The notes under the pieces were generated by a model. It was not told where the DNA came from. It made no database searches and was given only the letters and a program-made list of their open reading frames with translations. Below, piece by piece: positions 13,280 to 25,583 of a stretch of 64,000 nt of DNA. Origin of the DNA: Callipepla californica brunnescens (taxonomy: Eukaryota > Chordata > Aves > Galliformes > Odontophoridae); NCBI GenBank assembly GCA_023055505.1, contig JALIRH010000061.1:2627501-2691500 (forward strand), given 5' to 3'. The first letter of the stretch is position 1; every line of letters begins with the position of its first letter. Position numbers and translations under genes: made by a program.

Positions 13280-13580
13280 TGGGATTCTCATAGGCCTCCC
13301 AAAAATTGGCCTCACTTTGTCTGAGCTGGCAAGAAATAAATATATTTCCTAGCTGTCGGATACATTTTGCCAAGGTCCACAAACAGCAGCTTAGGAAAGG
13401 AGGTGTAAGACGGCCTTTGTGCCCTCCTGATCTCAATCCACCTGGCTCCAGATTGTTTCCTTGTGTGACCTTGAGATTGTTACCAGTTAAGCCAGCTGGC
13501 AGGAGTCTCAAAGATGGAGTCTCACTTCAATTTAGATCTGCAATAAACCTCTTTCCAAATAGGCCTTTACCCAAAACCAA
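13280..13580 (+). other. GC-richer block, possible old LTR
   Basis: This 300-bp block is richer in GC than its flanks and contains GCAATAAACC near its right end, a polyadenylation-signal-like hexamer. Open frames of 82-95 codons overlap on both strands, a usual sign of locally low stop density and not of a gene. An endogenous retroviral LTR is one explanation. I see no clean TG...CA ends or target-site duplication, so this stays tentative. Confidence 0.25.
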
Positions 13581-16500
13581 GGACATTCTTTGAAAAGTAC
13601 TTGAAAACTGAGCTTGCCAGTAAGACAAGATGAAAAGTGATAGGAGAGGTTTCTGTCAGCAGAGGTTTCCATCAGAAGCTATATTCCTTTAACACGCCCA
13701 TAAGCATAGTAAAGGACACTGTAACAGCTCACTGCTTCCATGTGGTTGCCTTGTCATAATGGCAGAAAGACAATGAACGGTATTATATACTGGACATTTT
13801 GAATAGTACTTTAAATTCTTATGATACAAATAGGAATCTGAAAGAAGATGTTTCCTATTTGAGTTAGCCTTTTATCTGGTTTCTGATTCTCGCATTCATA
13901 GATTTCTGTGTTTTCCCTGAATGACAGCCATGCACATAGCTACTGATACCAATTGTATTCCAGCCAAAGCTAAGGCAGATGGTGGAACAGAGAAATGTGA
14001 GATATATGTTGATTTACTGTAACTTACCTATCAATTTGTATCATAGAACTGAAGTAACATAACACTGGCACTATGAAAAATTTAATTAGTAGATATATAT
14101 GGAGTAATTTTCTCCTAACATCTTTTAATGTAAACAGAAACAAGAAACAGTAGTACTGGGTGTTACTCTCACATTTGCATATTATCTTACATGAGGCCCA
14201 CACATAAATGGAGAAACTGGAAACTGTTTTCTATCTGTAGATTAGAGCAAACACCTCCTGCATGTTCTGAATTCCTGCTGAGGGGCATTCACTGATCCTA
14301 GTCCCTTCTCCATACTCTGGGGTGATGACAGAAGAAGTGGCTTAATCTTTGACAGCGCTGAGTTTTGTTTTCATTGCCTACACATGATTCATTAGAGAGG
14401 TTTGTGCTTCTTGTTTGTCTGTTTTCTGTATCTATATACTTTGTTTTAATAGAAGATATTCTATCTCCCGTATCTAAGTTTAATTATGTTTAAACTGCTG
14501 GTGTTTTGTTAAAAGAATGCATGACCTTTTTGTGAAATACAGTAAAGTCTTTTTTTTCAGTATGGCACTTTCTTGAACTCTGTGTGGAAATAAAAAGTTT
14601 AACTTTATTTAGACCTTAGCGGTTTCAAAAACTTAGAAATGAGTATCGAGATGGTATAAAGGTACATTATACATTAAATCTTCAATGCTGAAACTTTATG
14701 GTCCGTGAGATTTTCTTCAAACATCAGATTCCTTTTACTACCTCACATGTTTTTTGAACAGGGAGCATGCCACATCTCTAACTCTCTCATGAAGACTGTC
14801 ACATATTTACATTTAATTATTTTCATGGTGGTTGGCTTTGGCTGTGGGATGCCCTAAACGGCGAGAAGTCAGTAAGAAGCAGCAGCTGTGCACATTTCTG
14901 CTGTATGGCCTATTCCAGTGATGTTCTGTTGACTGCATGTTGCTTGGCAATGATAATATAAACACTCCCAGTGCAGCTGGAATTGTTAGTGCATCTTCTA
15001 CTCTATGAAAATAAATCCTTAAATAAATGATGCTGTTCTTTGATGAGATTGCAACTCCAGCTGATAAAGATAATATAATTTTAGAAATGAACGTCAGCTT
15101 CTCTAAGTTATTTTATTTGTTATGGGATGATAGTTGGGTTAAAAAGAAAAATACTGGTTTAATTAAAAAAAAAGAAAAAAGAAAAAGTAAGTGGGTTTGA
15201 AGGTTGAAACAGTGACAGTCTTCAAACTATGACATTTTACTGGTCTAACAAAATTCTAAAGATCTTACAAAGAAGATAGTCTTGTATCTTGAATTCTGAA
15301 TCAGTGAAGTAAGGTATTTGACAAAAACTTGCATTTCAACATCAAATCAGAGTGACACTAATCTTGCATGTTCTACTCCGATATTTTTTATTTAAGTACA
15401 TACATTATTTCTACCACGTACAAAACTTCACATATTTTGGGAAGTATTATTTTTCTAAGAGTTTCAGAGGAAATACAAGGCTTCCATTTAAACAAACAAA
15501 CAAAAACAACAGTTTTCACTGACTACCAATCCTACTATTTCCTAGACAGCTGTTCATCAGAAGGTGCTGAAATCTGATTCTTACTGTTCATTGACATCAC
15601 CATTGAAGTCATAAAGTCAAAAGATCTAACTAACGTTTGCTACATTTTGAGTCACAGATGAAACAGGCAAATCACATATTCAGTAGGGGATGTAGAATCA
15701 GAGTAGACAGAAAGAATTTCAGTGTGTCACTTACACCTTCCTCCTACTCCCCTGGTCACGATCAGCTTATGTCATTTTTAACAGATGTCTGTATATCCGA
15801 TCTACACTCAAAAACTCAGTAATTGTCACAAGCAATCAATTGCTGTTTTCAATTACTTTTTGCTTAAATTGTCTTCCTTACTGCAACTGTGTGACCATTA
15901 CTTGTTTTATGCTGCCTAGATACACTCCTGTGTTTTCTGCAGGCTGTTAGGCAGCTAGCATTTCTACTTCCTTTCTGGATGCGCGTACTTTGCTGAACTG
16001 AAACCTATGCTACCATTCATAGTGCTCATTTTCTCCACTTTAATAGAATTATGTTATAAAACTAATAGTTGTCTAAATAGTTAGGTGCTTATATCTTCTA
16101 TTATTTGTTACTCTGCATATTTAGGTAGCCACTGGCATACAGAAATAAATGCATACACTGTACTTCTATCAGAACTGTGTAAATTTTGCAGAATAAAAAA
16201 TCAATTTAAGGTGTATCTTAATAAAAATTATTGGTTATTAATTACTCATTTGTAATATTTTACTTTATTGTATTGTGATTGGTTATTAGAGGTATTCACA
16301 GACATAAATGAAACTGAAATTATTGTTATTAATGACTTAGGAACAGCCTAGTGATTATTGTAACTTACATACCCTCTGGCTCAGGCAGCTGATGTACATA
16401 CAGTGCAAATTTCTGCAAGTTTTAATCAACAGATTTCTGTGACCCAAAATCATACTGCAATTGTATAATAATTGTCATAGTAGAAATGTAAAAAATTGAT

Positions 16501-16713
16501 ACTTGTATTGACAGATAATGTTATTCTACATTACAATAAAAATGTTCAGTTATCATGTACAAGAGTCACATAGCTTCATTCCCCATGACTATTTCACTAT
16601 CATTCTTTGAGATGTTTCTATGAATCTCTTAAAAAGCTAAAAGTTTTTTGGTTTTTTTTTCATCATTCTTGGGTCAAATACATTCTGAATCCTGAAACAG
16701 AAGCCAAGCAATT

Positions 16714-16735
16714 AAAAAAAAAAAAAAAAAAAAAA
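16714..16735. repeat. Poly(A) run, 22 bases
   Basis: Uninterrupted A run with no polyadenylation signal or retrocopy recognised to its left. Confidence 0.9.
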
Positions 16736-17539
16736 GAACAGGATAAATAAACAAGCATGAGAGTAAATCTTGTGAGGGTAAGACTTCTTCTAAGATTCAA
16801 GCTAGCCCTTGTTTCAGAAGGAACTAAGTAACTAAATCTAGGCAATATCCTATCCTCATTAAAATTAACTGGAATTTACACCTAAGACACATTTAAAGAT
16901 CTCTCTGGAATGATAAGAAGGAGATAAAATAGTAGATCAAATTGATAAATTGATGAAGTTCAAAAAAGTGTAAGCATGATTCTGGGACATGTCAGTTTAA
17001 AATTTTACATATCTTGAAAAGATTCAGAATAAAATATAAATGTACACTTATAGATTTAGGTGTCTTCAATAGCTGTATTTGTCAGTTTGACATTCCTGGT
17101 TTATATCTACTTGAAAGTTAATGTGACTGGTTATATACCTACCTTGAAGTCCATTCATTCTAGTAGTCATAGCATAACATTTGTGTTTTCAATTAAATAT
17201 ACTTCCAAAAAAGATGCATATTGTTCCTGCAAAAATAAGGCCATGCATTGTCTAAAATTCTTTAATTCTCTACTGTGAATGGAGACTACTTCACTGGCTT
17301 TTAGCTCCAGTACAAACAAGGTATACTGTTTTTAAAGCATTTATTTTATCCCTGTTGAATATGAAATAAGACAGAAACCAGTAACTAAAAAATTTCCTTA
17401 GGATTGAGTGTTCAATATATGGCAGCTTCCTTTTACTTTTTTTAATAAACAAACTGTTTTATCAGCACCTGACTACACAAATTAAGCAGCTATTCCACAA
17501 ATTAATATATCCATTTGTAGCAATTTTCTTCCATCTCTT

Positions 17540-18240
17540 ACCTGAATGATGTGGCAGCCTGGGGTTGGCACGGCTTCATTCTTCAGGTGAAAAAATTAAT
17601 GAGGCCAAGCATGGATTCTTGGTGAGCATATGCATGCAAGTGCACACACTTATGGAACACATGCATACATATGCATACAGCTGGCTACATAACAGACAGA
17701 CGTATAACAGAGTTTTTGCAGCACCAATCCTGCTCACCATTTCACCTGGGCAGGAGAGTATGTGTGTACAGATGTACAGAGTGAGTGTCCCCAGCAGTGG
17801 AGCTCAGACAATCAGCTTCCCCAGTATCAGTCTCCCCAGTTAATGATACCTGGACACATGAGTCCTTAGGGCCATATCTCCTCTCTAGCTGCTGGTAAAG
17901 ACTGTCTCACAGATATGTGTGTGTGCATACTTACACACACCTCCAAAATTGGCTGGGATTACCCTGAATCCATATCTGTACCCCTCAGTGACCTTGACCT
18001 CAGAAACAATAGTCACTCTAAGCAGTCCATTAGACCCACACAGACACCTGTTGGTACCAGGCCACTTCACCTGCCTGTTGGATTGTTTGGCTTGATCTTC
18101 CCTAGTGATCTCATATCACTTGTACCACCACATTTGCTGTCACCACAAACCCCATATGCACATGTTCTAGAAAGAAAGAGTCCCTTGCTGGAAAATAAGA
18201 GGACAGGATAGACTGTGGTTTTCAGACACAGAACATGGCC
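17540..18240. other. GC-richer segment, possible diverged repeat
   Basis: About 700 bases with higher GC than the surroundings and several CA/TG-rich stretches (for example ATGTGTGTGTGCATAC at 17,914-17,929). Open frames of 61-98 codons overlap on both strands between 17.56 and 18.21 kb without recognisable domains. It directly abuts the CR1 at 18.26 kb. It may be an LTR fragment or simply unique DNA. Confidence 0.3.
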
Positions 18241-18254
18241 AAATGACTCTACTC

Positions 18255-19313
18255 TCTAGCTAGTGCTGGGCAAAGAACTAGCTTGAGGGCCAGGTCCAGA
18301 GAGTGGAGATGAATGGAGTTGAATACAACTGGTGTCCTGTCATGAGTGATGTTTGCCAGGCATCCATACTGGGACTTGTCCTGTGTAATATCTTTATTGA
18401 TAACCTGTATGAGGAAATTGAGTACACCTTCAGTAAGTTTGCAGATGACAGGAAGCCTGGAGGAAGTGTCACTCTGCTTGGGGTTAGGAAGGCCCTACAA
18501 AGAAATTTGAGCTGAGGTTGATGGGATGAAGTTCAACAAGACCAACTGCTGGGTCCTGCATTTTGGCCGCAACTCCAGGCAATGCTACAGGCTTGGGGCA
18601 GAGTGTCTGGGGGACTGTATGGAAGAAATGGACCTGAAGATGTACACTGATGCTCAGCTAAACATGAGACATCACCAGCAGTGTGCCTAGGTAGCCGAGA
18701 AGGTCAGAGGCATCCTGGATCATTCAAGAGATGGCATAGCTAGCAGGAGAAGGGAAGCAATCATCCCCCTATACTCATCTCTGGTGAGCTTGTTGCTCAA
18801 GGTGGAGCACTGTGTTAATTTTGGACCCCTCACTACAAGAAAGACATCAAAGCTCTGGAACATTGTCAGAGAATGGTGGTGAAGCTGTTGAGGACTCTGA
18901 AACGCAAGTCTTATGGGGTGCAGCTGAGGGCACTGGGATTTTTTAATCTCAAGATGAGAAGGCTAAGGGAATACGTTATTGCTCTCCACAGCTTCCTGAA
19001 AGGAAATGGAGGCAAGGTGGAGGTTGTTCTCCTCTACCACATGATTAGCTACAGGACCAGAGAGAATGACCTCAAGTTGCACTGTGGGAGGTTCAGGTAG
19101 GATATAGTAAAAATTCCTTTTCTGGGAAAATGGTTAGGAGCTGGAACAGGCTGCTCAGGGATGATGGTCACTGTCCCTGGAGGTGTCCAAGAAATATTTT
19201 AATGTGCTAATAAGACATATGGTTTAGTGGAGTTACATTGGTGGTAGGTGTATGGTTGGACTAGATGATCTTGGAGGTTTTTTCTAATCTTGATGTTTCT
19301 GTAATTCTGTAAT
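18255..19313 (+). mobile_element. CR1 LINE, reverse transcriptase to 3' end relic
   Basis: The element starts inside ORF2 reverse transcriptase and runs to the 3' terminus. The block with NIFIDNL is followed by SKFADD at 18,432-18,449, which keeps the two aspartates of the catalytic motif. A frame break follows; the next parts ([16 protein letters not shown] text near 18.53 kb, ALGFFNLKMRRLRE near 18.94 kb) are in other frames. The end is GGTTGGACTAGATGATCTTGG and a short TTCTGTAATTCTGTAA tail typical of CR1 3' ends. ORF2 is dead through frameshifts and stops. The 5' truncation is the usual outcome of incomplete target-primed reverse transcription. Confidence 0.92.
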
Positions 19314-21997
19314 CCAAGGCTTCCACATGAATGGGCTTCTTTCTTTTTGCAACACTTGCTCTCCACAATTCATCTAAAGTTCTTCCTTTTCTCTTTGGAT
19401 CCTCCCATAAATACCTATACTAAACCCTGCAAAATCTCCTTCCATGCCTTCCATGTGCCTGTGTAGGAATTTTACTTTAGTCTGAAAGAGAATTCAGAGA
19501 ACGATAATGATTTCACGTTTGAACATGGAGGCTGAGGCCTTCTTGAGACAAGTCTGGTAGGGTCCTGTACAAGGTGTCTGCTTCTCAGGAGTCTATAATT
19601 TGGGTTTCCCTTCTGACATTGTCTCCCTGTGCTTGTCTGGACTTGTGAAGTCTTTGACTTTCTTCCGGCTCTTAAGATAGGCCAGGGAGCAGCTGGCACA
19701 GATTATTGATACAGTCTCTACACCAGTATTCTTGAATATTCAAAATGCCAGTACAGACATATATGTAACACCGGAGAGGGTTTTAGTTTATTAGATAAAT
19801 GTCCAGTAATAAGCAAATGACAATACACTTATCAGGCTTGAAAGAGTACAACATTCTTGAGAACACTAGGTCAATTGAAGACAAAGATATATCTTTTTTT
19901 TAGATTAAAATTCTTTTGCAAGTTTCTATCACAAATGTAGCAATCTCCAGTTACCAACATTTTTGTTTTCAACATAAATATATCAGCTGTCAATAAATGT
20001 GAAACGTTCAGAAGGAAAAAAAAAAAAAGAATAAAAAGGATTGACAGAAGTCACTGCAAAGCAGGAAAAAATAAAATAATAATAATAATAATAAAAGTCT
20101 TAAATGAGCAGACAAACTTGTAAAAGAGATTTGGAAAATTAATTATGCATTAAAAAAAACCCTAGTCCTCCAATACACATTTTTCAGTAGAGAATGCATT
20201 GTATGGTTCCTAATAAGCTTTTAGCACTACCAGTGCCAGCTGAATTCTTTCCTGTTTAATACAAAGTTACGGCAAAGCAATTTGCTTTGTGGAATAAAAA
20301 GGAATCAGAAGAGCCCAGACAGAGAAATCCAATTTCATCTTCAGACAGCCGCAGCACTATATGCCTTGCATTTTAATGACTGACAGATTCTATTTCTCTT
20401 TTCCTAGCTTTCTTTTCTAGTGAAGAGTCAGTTAAAAAGACCAGAGGATTTTTTGGCTTTGTTAACTTATTTATTATTTGCACCATGCTTGCAAAAGGTG
20501 TACATAGATTTATTAATATCAGGCTTCCTTTTACCATTAATGTATCTGAAATACCATTGTCATGTTATTGAACTATAGGCTCATATAAATTCTTTCTATT
20601 GTTTCATCATCTTTTTTCTAATACTTCACGATTGGTCCATCAAGTATGAACTGATTACAGATCCCTTTGAGAACAAAGTTGTACCTAATTCTCTGAAACA
20701 CCCATGAGCTTCTCTATCAATCTGTAACATTTTTAGAAGGTATATATTTTTTCATCTTTCCTCTTTGGGGCAAATGCAGATGTTTTTTAAAGATTGATCC
20801 AAGATTGTTGTCAGAAAAATTACTCCAATTTTGCACTTTAGTTCCAATGAAAGATCAAAATTTAATTCATTTGTTATAGACATTCGTGGAGGAAAATTCA
20901 TGGGATTAGGAGGCAACATTTATTTTTGAATTATATCAACAGTCTCTTTTATTATGAGTATAACACTATTTCAATATTTTATTGAAAGTATTTGAGGAAC
21001 ATTTTATTACTTATAAAGATGCTATGAAACTTTGCCAATATAAAAAGTACTTTGTTTTGCTAAGCATTTTAAATATTTGAATATAGATTGGTATATGTTC
21101 AGATAAGAAATAATAATAACGACATTTTCAGGGATATCACAACACAGTTTTTCTTTCGGTAGTGTATTTTCTTTTTGCTTTATTGTGAAATGCCATATTT
21201 TACTGTAAGGAAACTGCATGGAACTGCAGATCTTTCAAATGTCTAAGTAAATATCAGTGCGGCCAGAAAGTTTTTCTTGCTCTGCTTTCTCATATGCATC
21301 TCATTGAACTTCACAGTGTGGAAAAATATTTTTAGTAGCATCATTGGCTTTGGAATAATCTTCAACTAGTCTTGAACTGTTTGTGTTATTTCTTGTTTTT
21401 GTTTATCATTTTGATCATCACTTGAAAAAACACTTAATCTTATCAGGTTTAGCTTATTGCCAAAGTCCAGTTCCAGTGGAAAATCAGGATTTTGTTGTTT
21501 TAGTGTCTGGAGACTGAAACTTGAATTCTAGTTAAAGAATCTTGGCAAAAGTAAAAGCAAAGTAGTGAACTCTGAAGTTAGTACAAGATTTTCTAACACA
21601 AGACTTTCTAACACAGCAACGTAGATTCTGAAAGTATATTTCACCAGCTCAGGTTTACTATGAATTTCTACAATATTTAGCACCACCTTTTCCAGTAATT
21701 CTAAGTGTTGGCAAAATATTTTCTATTAAGAGGTAATGGGTCAACTATACATACATTTATTTCAATCCTTATATCCAGTGCAGGTATTATGCGCTGAACA
21801 TATTTCAAAAGTTAAGATTTTGAAATGGGCACAGTAGTACACATGGAGGTAAGAATCTCCTTGTACTGCCAGTAATTAAAATTCCTATTTATTTAGTATG
21901 ACTTCATAAGGAAATATATTTGCAGATATGAAGCCAACCTAGGATACGTTCACATCATCTACTATCTTGTTAAACATACTTGCAAAATATAATAAAT
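19314..21997. other. AT-rich unique DNA, no gene seen
   Basis: No repeat family or exon recognised. 20.23-20.42 kb is non-repetitive and contains GCATTTTAATGACTGACAG (20,369-20,387), a homeodomain/TALE-like site cluster; a conserved non-coding element is possible. Small A and AAT runs occur near 20.01-20.09 kb. Confidence 0.5.
20076..20094. repeat. (AAT)n microsatellite
   Basis: About six exact AAT units following an A-rich stretch. Confidence 0.85.
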
Positions 21998-22076
21998 ATA
22001 TCATATCATATCATATCATATCATATCATATCATATCATATCATATCATATCATATCATATCATATATCTTTAGTT
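21998..22076. repeat. (TCATA)n pentanucleotide array
   Basis: About fifteen consecutive TCATA units with almost no interruption, ending TCATATATC. Pentanucleotide arrays of this purity are often length-variable between individuals. The array has no spacers, so it is not CRISPR-like. Confidence 0.97.
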
Positions 22077-23539
22077 CTCCAGGAACTTCTCACTCATAGG
22101 CGGTAGAGTATGCTTCCTTTCTATTTCATACAGCACGATGACTACCTCTGACAATGGTAAATTTACAGATAATTCCTAAAATAGTCTGAACACCCCTTAG
22201 TTTCCAAATTGTATTTTGGATATGTAGTCTGTGGAAAGGTCATGCACCCTCAACTTTTGTGGTTAGGTGGGTTCTTTTCAAAGAACAATCTTGTCTTAAA
22301 CTCCTTACAGCCAGTAATATCTTGAATGCATGTAATTCAGTTTGAATGTCCCAGCTAGGACAGTTTGAAAGTGTTTCATCTGAGGCAATGCAAACCAATT
22401 CTGAAAAACAAAATTAGCTCAATAATTTCATTGTCCTCTATGTTTTATCCAGAAATTTAATTCTGGTATCCTTTCAAACTTGAGAGGAGAAAAGTTGACA
22501 ACAAATACAATTTAAATTTCAGATTCCCTTCTAGTTCTTCTTCCCAGCTTGATCTCACTGACTAGAGTCTACAGGTGACTGAGTTTTATAAAAAGCAGAA
22601 ATAAACATGTGCTTTGTGTGTAACAAATGTAACTGTTTCTAATAAGAAAACTATAAAACAAACAAAGAGATAATTGAAGAGATTCTAAGACCAAATTGCA
22701 CGAGTGATATAATCTCCAGTAAATCTTTTTCTCATTAAAGTCTTGAGTAATTTCTTTTCATCTTACAAGAGAATCTGAAAATTTTGGTCTTAATTATGCA
22801 GGCCATATTGTTAAATTTACTGCTGACCCTAAGTACTGAGTAGTCCTGCTCAAATATCTACAATAGTAACTGTCGTGTTAATTATCTTGAAAGAAAACAT
22901 TCAATAAAATTCATTAATGTTTCCCTTTTTATGATTATTTTTTAAACTGGAGTGAGCCTAATTGCTGCAAAATCTTTCTACTGATGTAGCTTTCTACTGT
23001 AAGCTCTGGGGGATAGATTATTCTATGCAAATAGACTATAGGAAGTACCTCTGGTTATTTTGGATTTCATGAATTTCATTCTACAGCTGTCAGTTGTTTT
23101 AATTTCATATAGTCTTTTTCATAAAAATAGATCACCTTTGTTATCTCTCTGATATCATTCCTTTTCTTGCATTCACCAGAGTCTTCCACTAGCATATTAA
23201 GTTACATTGGCAATACATTTATCATGTTGCTTATTCTCTCACATGACAGAGAATGAACAGCATGGCTTTTGTCAATGTGTCTTATACACATCTATGTATC
23301 TATACCTGTGTTCCTTAGAAACAGCATATTTATATATAAATACATTTTGCTGTATTTTATTCTTTAACAGTGTTAGAGAAATCCTTCTGCTTGATTTAGG
23401 AGTCAGGAGGTTCTCCATGTGCATGTGCATGTGCATATTGGTTGGGTGTGACAGAAGTAAAACAGAGGGAAAAGTGAGGGAATTGAATATTTTTTAATAC
23501 TCAGACAATCGAGGAACATCTGTTTGCCACAGACCATGA
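22077..23539. other. AT-rich unique DNA, no gene seen
   Basis: No repeat family recognised. A short TGTGCA run occurs at 23,417-23,434. An open frame of 96 codons at 23,207-23,497 is rich in Cys, Tyr and Leu, has no recognised domain and is not called. Confidence 0.55.
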
Positions 23540-24328
23540 TCCACTTCAAAGAATTTCATTTTCATTCCAGAGGATCAGGCCTAGACAACATGGATTCGTG
23601 AAGGCCAGGTCCTGCTTGACCAACCTGATCTCCTACTATGATCTAGTGACCTGACTGGTGGATGAGGGAAAGGCTGCAGGTGTGGTCTACCTTAACTTCA
23701 GCAAAGCCTTTGACAGTCCCCCAGTGTATTCTCCTGCAGAAGCTGGGCAGCCTGTGGATTGGACAGGTACACTCTTTTCTGAGTATGCAACTGGATGGAG
23801 GGCCAGGCCTGGGGAGTGGTGGTGAAGGGAGTTAAATCCAGTTGGAGAACAGTCATGAGTGGTGCTCCCCAGGGGTCAGTACTGGTGCCTGTTCTCTTCA
23901 TTATCTTTACTGATGATCTGGACACAAAGATAGCTGAAAGTTTCAATCTACCTGGGGGTAGCAAGGCCCTGCAGAGGTATCTGTACAGGCTGGATCACTG
24001 GGCTGAAGCCAATGGGATGAGGTTCAACAGGACCAAGTGCTGGCTCCTGCTCTTTGGCCACAACAACTCCAGCCAATGCTACAGACCCAGGGCAGAGTGT
24101 CTGGAAGAATGTGTAGGAGAAATGGACTCAGACTGGATACTAGGAAATACTTCTCGAAAAGAGTGGTCAGGCTCTGGAGGGAGGCAGTGGAATCACTGAC
24201 CCTGGAGTTATTCAAGGAACATTTAGATGTTGTGTTGAGGGACATGGTTTAGAGAGAATTATTGGTGATGGATGGTTGGACACCTTGTGAGTCTTTTCCA
24301 ACCTTGGTGATTCTGTGATTCTATGATT
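23540..24328 (+). mobile_element. CR1 LINE with internal deletion, RT to 3' end
   Basis: Plus-strand ORF2 text starts with KARSCLTNLISYYD, then VVYLNFSKAFD (23,680-23,712). In the reverse transcriptase family this first block is LDFSKAFD with a catalytic aspartate, so here Asp has become Asn. The next block is [20 protein letters not shown] at about 23,860-23,923, in the 134-codon frame 23,795-24,199. Directly after it the FADD block is missing: the frame jumps to [19 protein letters not shown] second deletion removes the C-terminal part before TRKYFSKR near 24.14 kb. The 3' end is GGTTGGACACC...TTCCAACCTTGG with GATTCTGTGATTCTATGA. Not functional. Confidence 0.92.
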
Positions 24329-25583
24329 TTTTACATAAATCAAATAATATATTGCAGTTTTCTTTTCCAAACATTTTAAAAAAATGTTTTAAGTTGACAC
24401 AAAGAACATAAAGATCAAATGACTATGATTTGATACTCCATAGAAAACCAATGTATAGAGCACACGGACTAAGTTCTAATAAGTTTGTTATATCATTGAC
24501 CACTGGAGCAAGATAGTAATATGTTCTCTTCAGTATCATAATTTTCAGTTGTCTTTCCATCCACAGCATTACCAAGATCCACAACTGTTTCTGTGTTGTA
24601 GAATTCATCAGATAATTTAATCTTCTCTGTACAGTTAAATTGATATTATGACAACTTTTGAAATGCATGCTAGCTGTATAATTGAGAAGTGTATATAGTA
24701 CACACCCTCAAGGTATCCATAGTAAGATTTGACATGTTCAAGATGAAAAAATTACCTATTGAATTAAAAATTCTGTTTCCATTGACTTTGTATCTTACGA
24801 AAATCATACATGTAATACAGAAATGCACATATAAATATAGAAATAAGTGTATTTGGAAAAGGAGGAGCTTTGCTTAATACCTTGTAATAAAGACATTGGA
24901 AACAAAAACTCATTTAAGACAGAGAGATATAATTTCTTACACAGTGTTTTCTAGCATCCACAAGATATTGCAGGTTTTCATGGACATGATGACTTCTTCT
25001 GTGGTCAAGGTGAAGATGGAGTTTGACAACAGCATGGAATATAAGTGTCAAATGGTTTACAGGCTGGTTTGGCCTGGTTCCATGACAACTGGGGCAGGAG
25101 TCCCATGGACCCACGCACCAGGAAAGAGGAAGGGGGAAAGGGAAAAGGGAGATGGGCCTAGAAAAAAAACGGCAACAATCTGAGGAAAGCTGGTTTACTA
25201 AATAAGATATCAGAAAGCAAAATAACACAATATAATACAATATAACTGGAATTGAAGCTAATAAATAAAACAAACAAGAGACAGTGTCCAATAAACCAAA
25301 GGCCTCATGACTGAAGGTGAAATTAGTAAATTTCACAAATGAAAAAATAAGAAAGGTTAAAAAAAAATACATAAAGAAGAGGAGGTAGAAGGAAATGGAT
25401 ATGCGGAAGATGCTCATGTTTGCTTTTAGTTCTTACTGCTCCAGTCTGTTTTCAATAAATTATTTTAATCTGCACTATGTTGAGTCTGTTTTGGCAACAG
25501 AGGTAACCAGTGATTGATGTCCCCATTCTTATCTCAATCTCCAAGCTTGTTTTTCATCTTATTTTCTGACTGTTCCATTTTAC
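24329..25583. other. Mixed AT-rich DNA with a repeat-like block
   Basis: The left part is AT-rich and unremarkable. About 24,890-25,420 differs, with a purine-rich stretch and two overlapping long open frames: 95 codons plus and 167 codons minus, the longest in the window. The minus frame is dominated by Phe/Leu/Ile/Ser at its start because of A-rich plus-strand sequence, and no domain is recognised. The block looks like part of a dispersed avian repeat, possibly retroviral, but I cannot name the family. Confidence 0.35.

Larger units (their letters stand above)
12646..18254. other. Long mostly unique stretch, no gene seen
   Basis: No exon or RNA gene is supported. Sub-regions that stand out are 13.28-13.58 kb and 17.54-18.24 kb (GC-richer, listed separately), an A-rich tract at 15,164-15,188, a poly(A) run at 16,714-16,735, and 14.82-15.11 kb, which has the complex non-repetitive look of a conserved non-coding element. 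Open frames do not exceed about 106 codons and carry no recognisable domain. Confidence 0.5.

Noticed and set aside
21998..22076. CRISPR-like regular repeat
   Set aside because: The five-base units are directly contiguous with no spacers: a microsatellite in a vertebrate genome.
23795..24199. 134-codon frame as an independent reverse transcriptase gene
   Set aside because: It is part of a CR1 copy with the FADD block deleted and an Asp-to-Asn change just upstream.
24914..25417. 167-codon minus-strand open frame as a membrane protein gene
   Set aside because: The hydrophobic N-terminal half arises from A-rich plus-strand DNA, there is no conserved domain or exon context, and the block looks repeat-derived.
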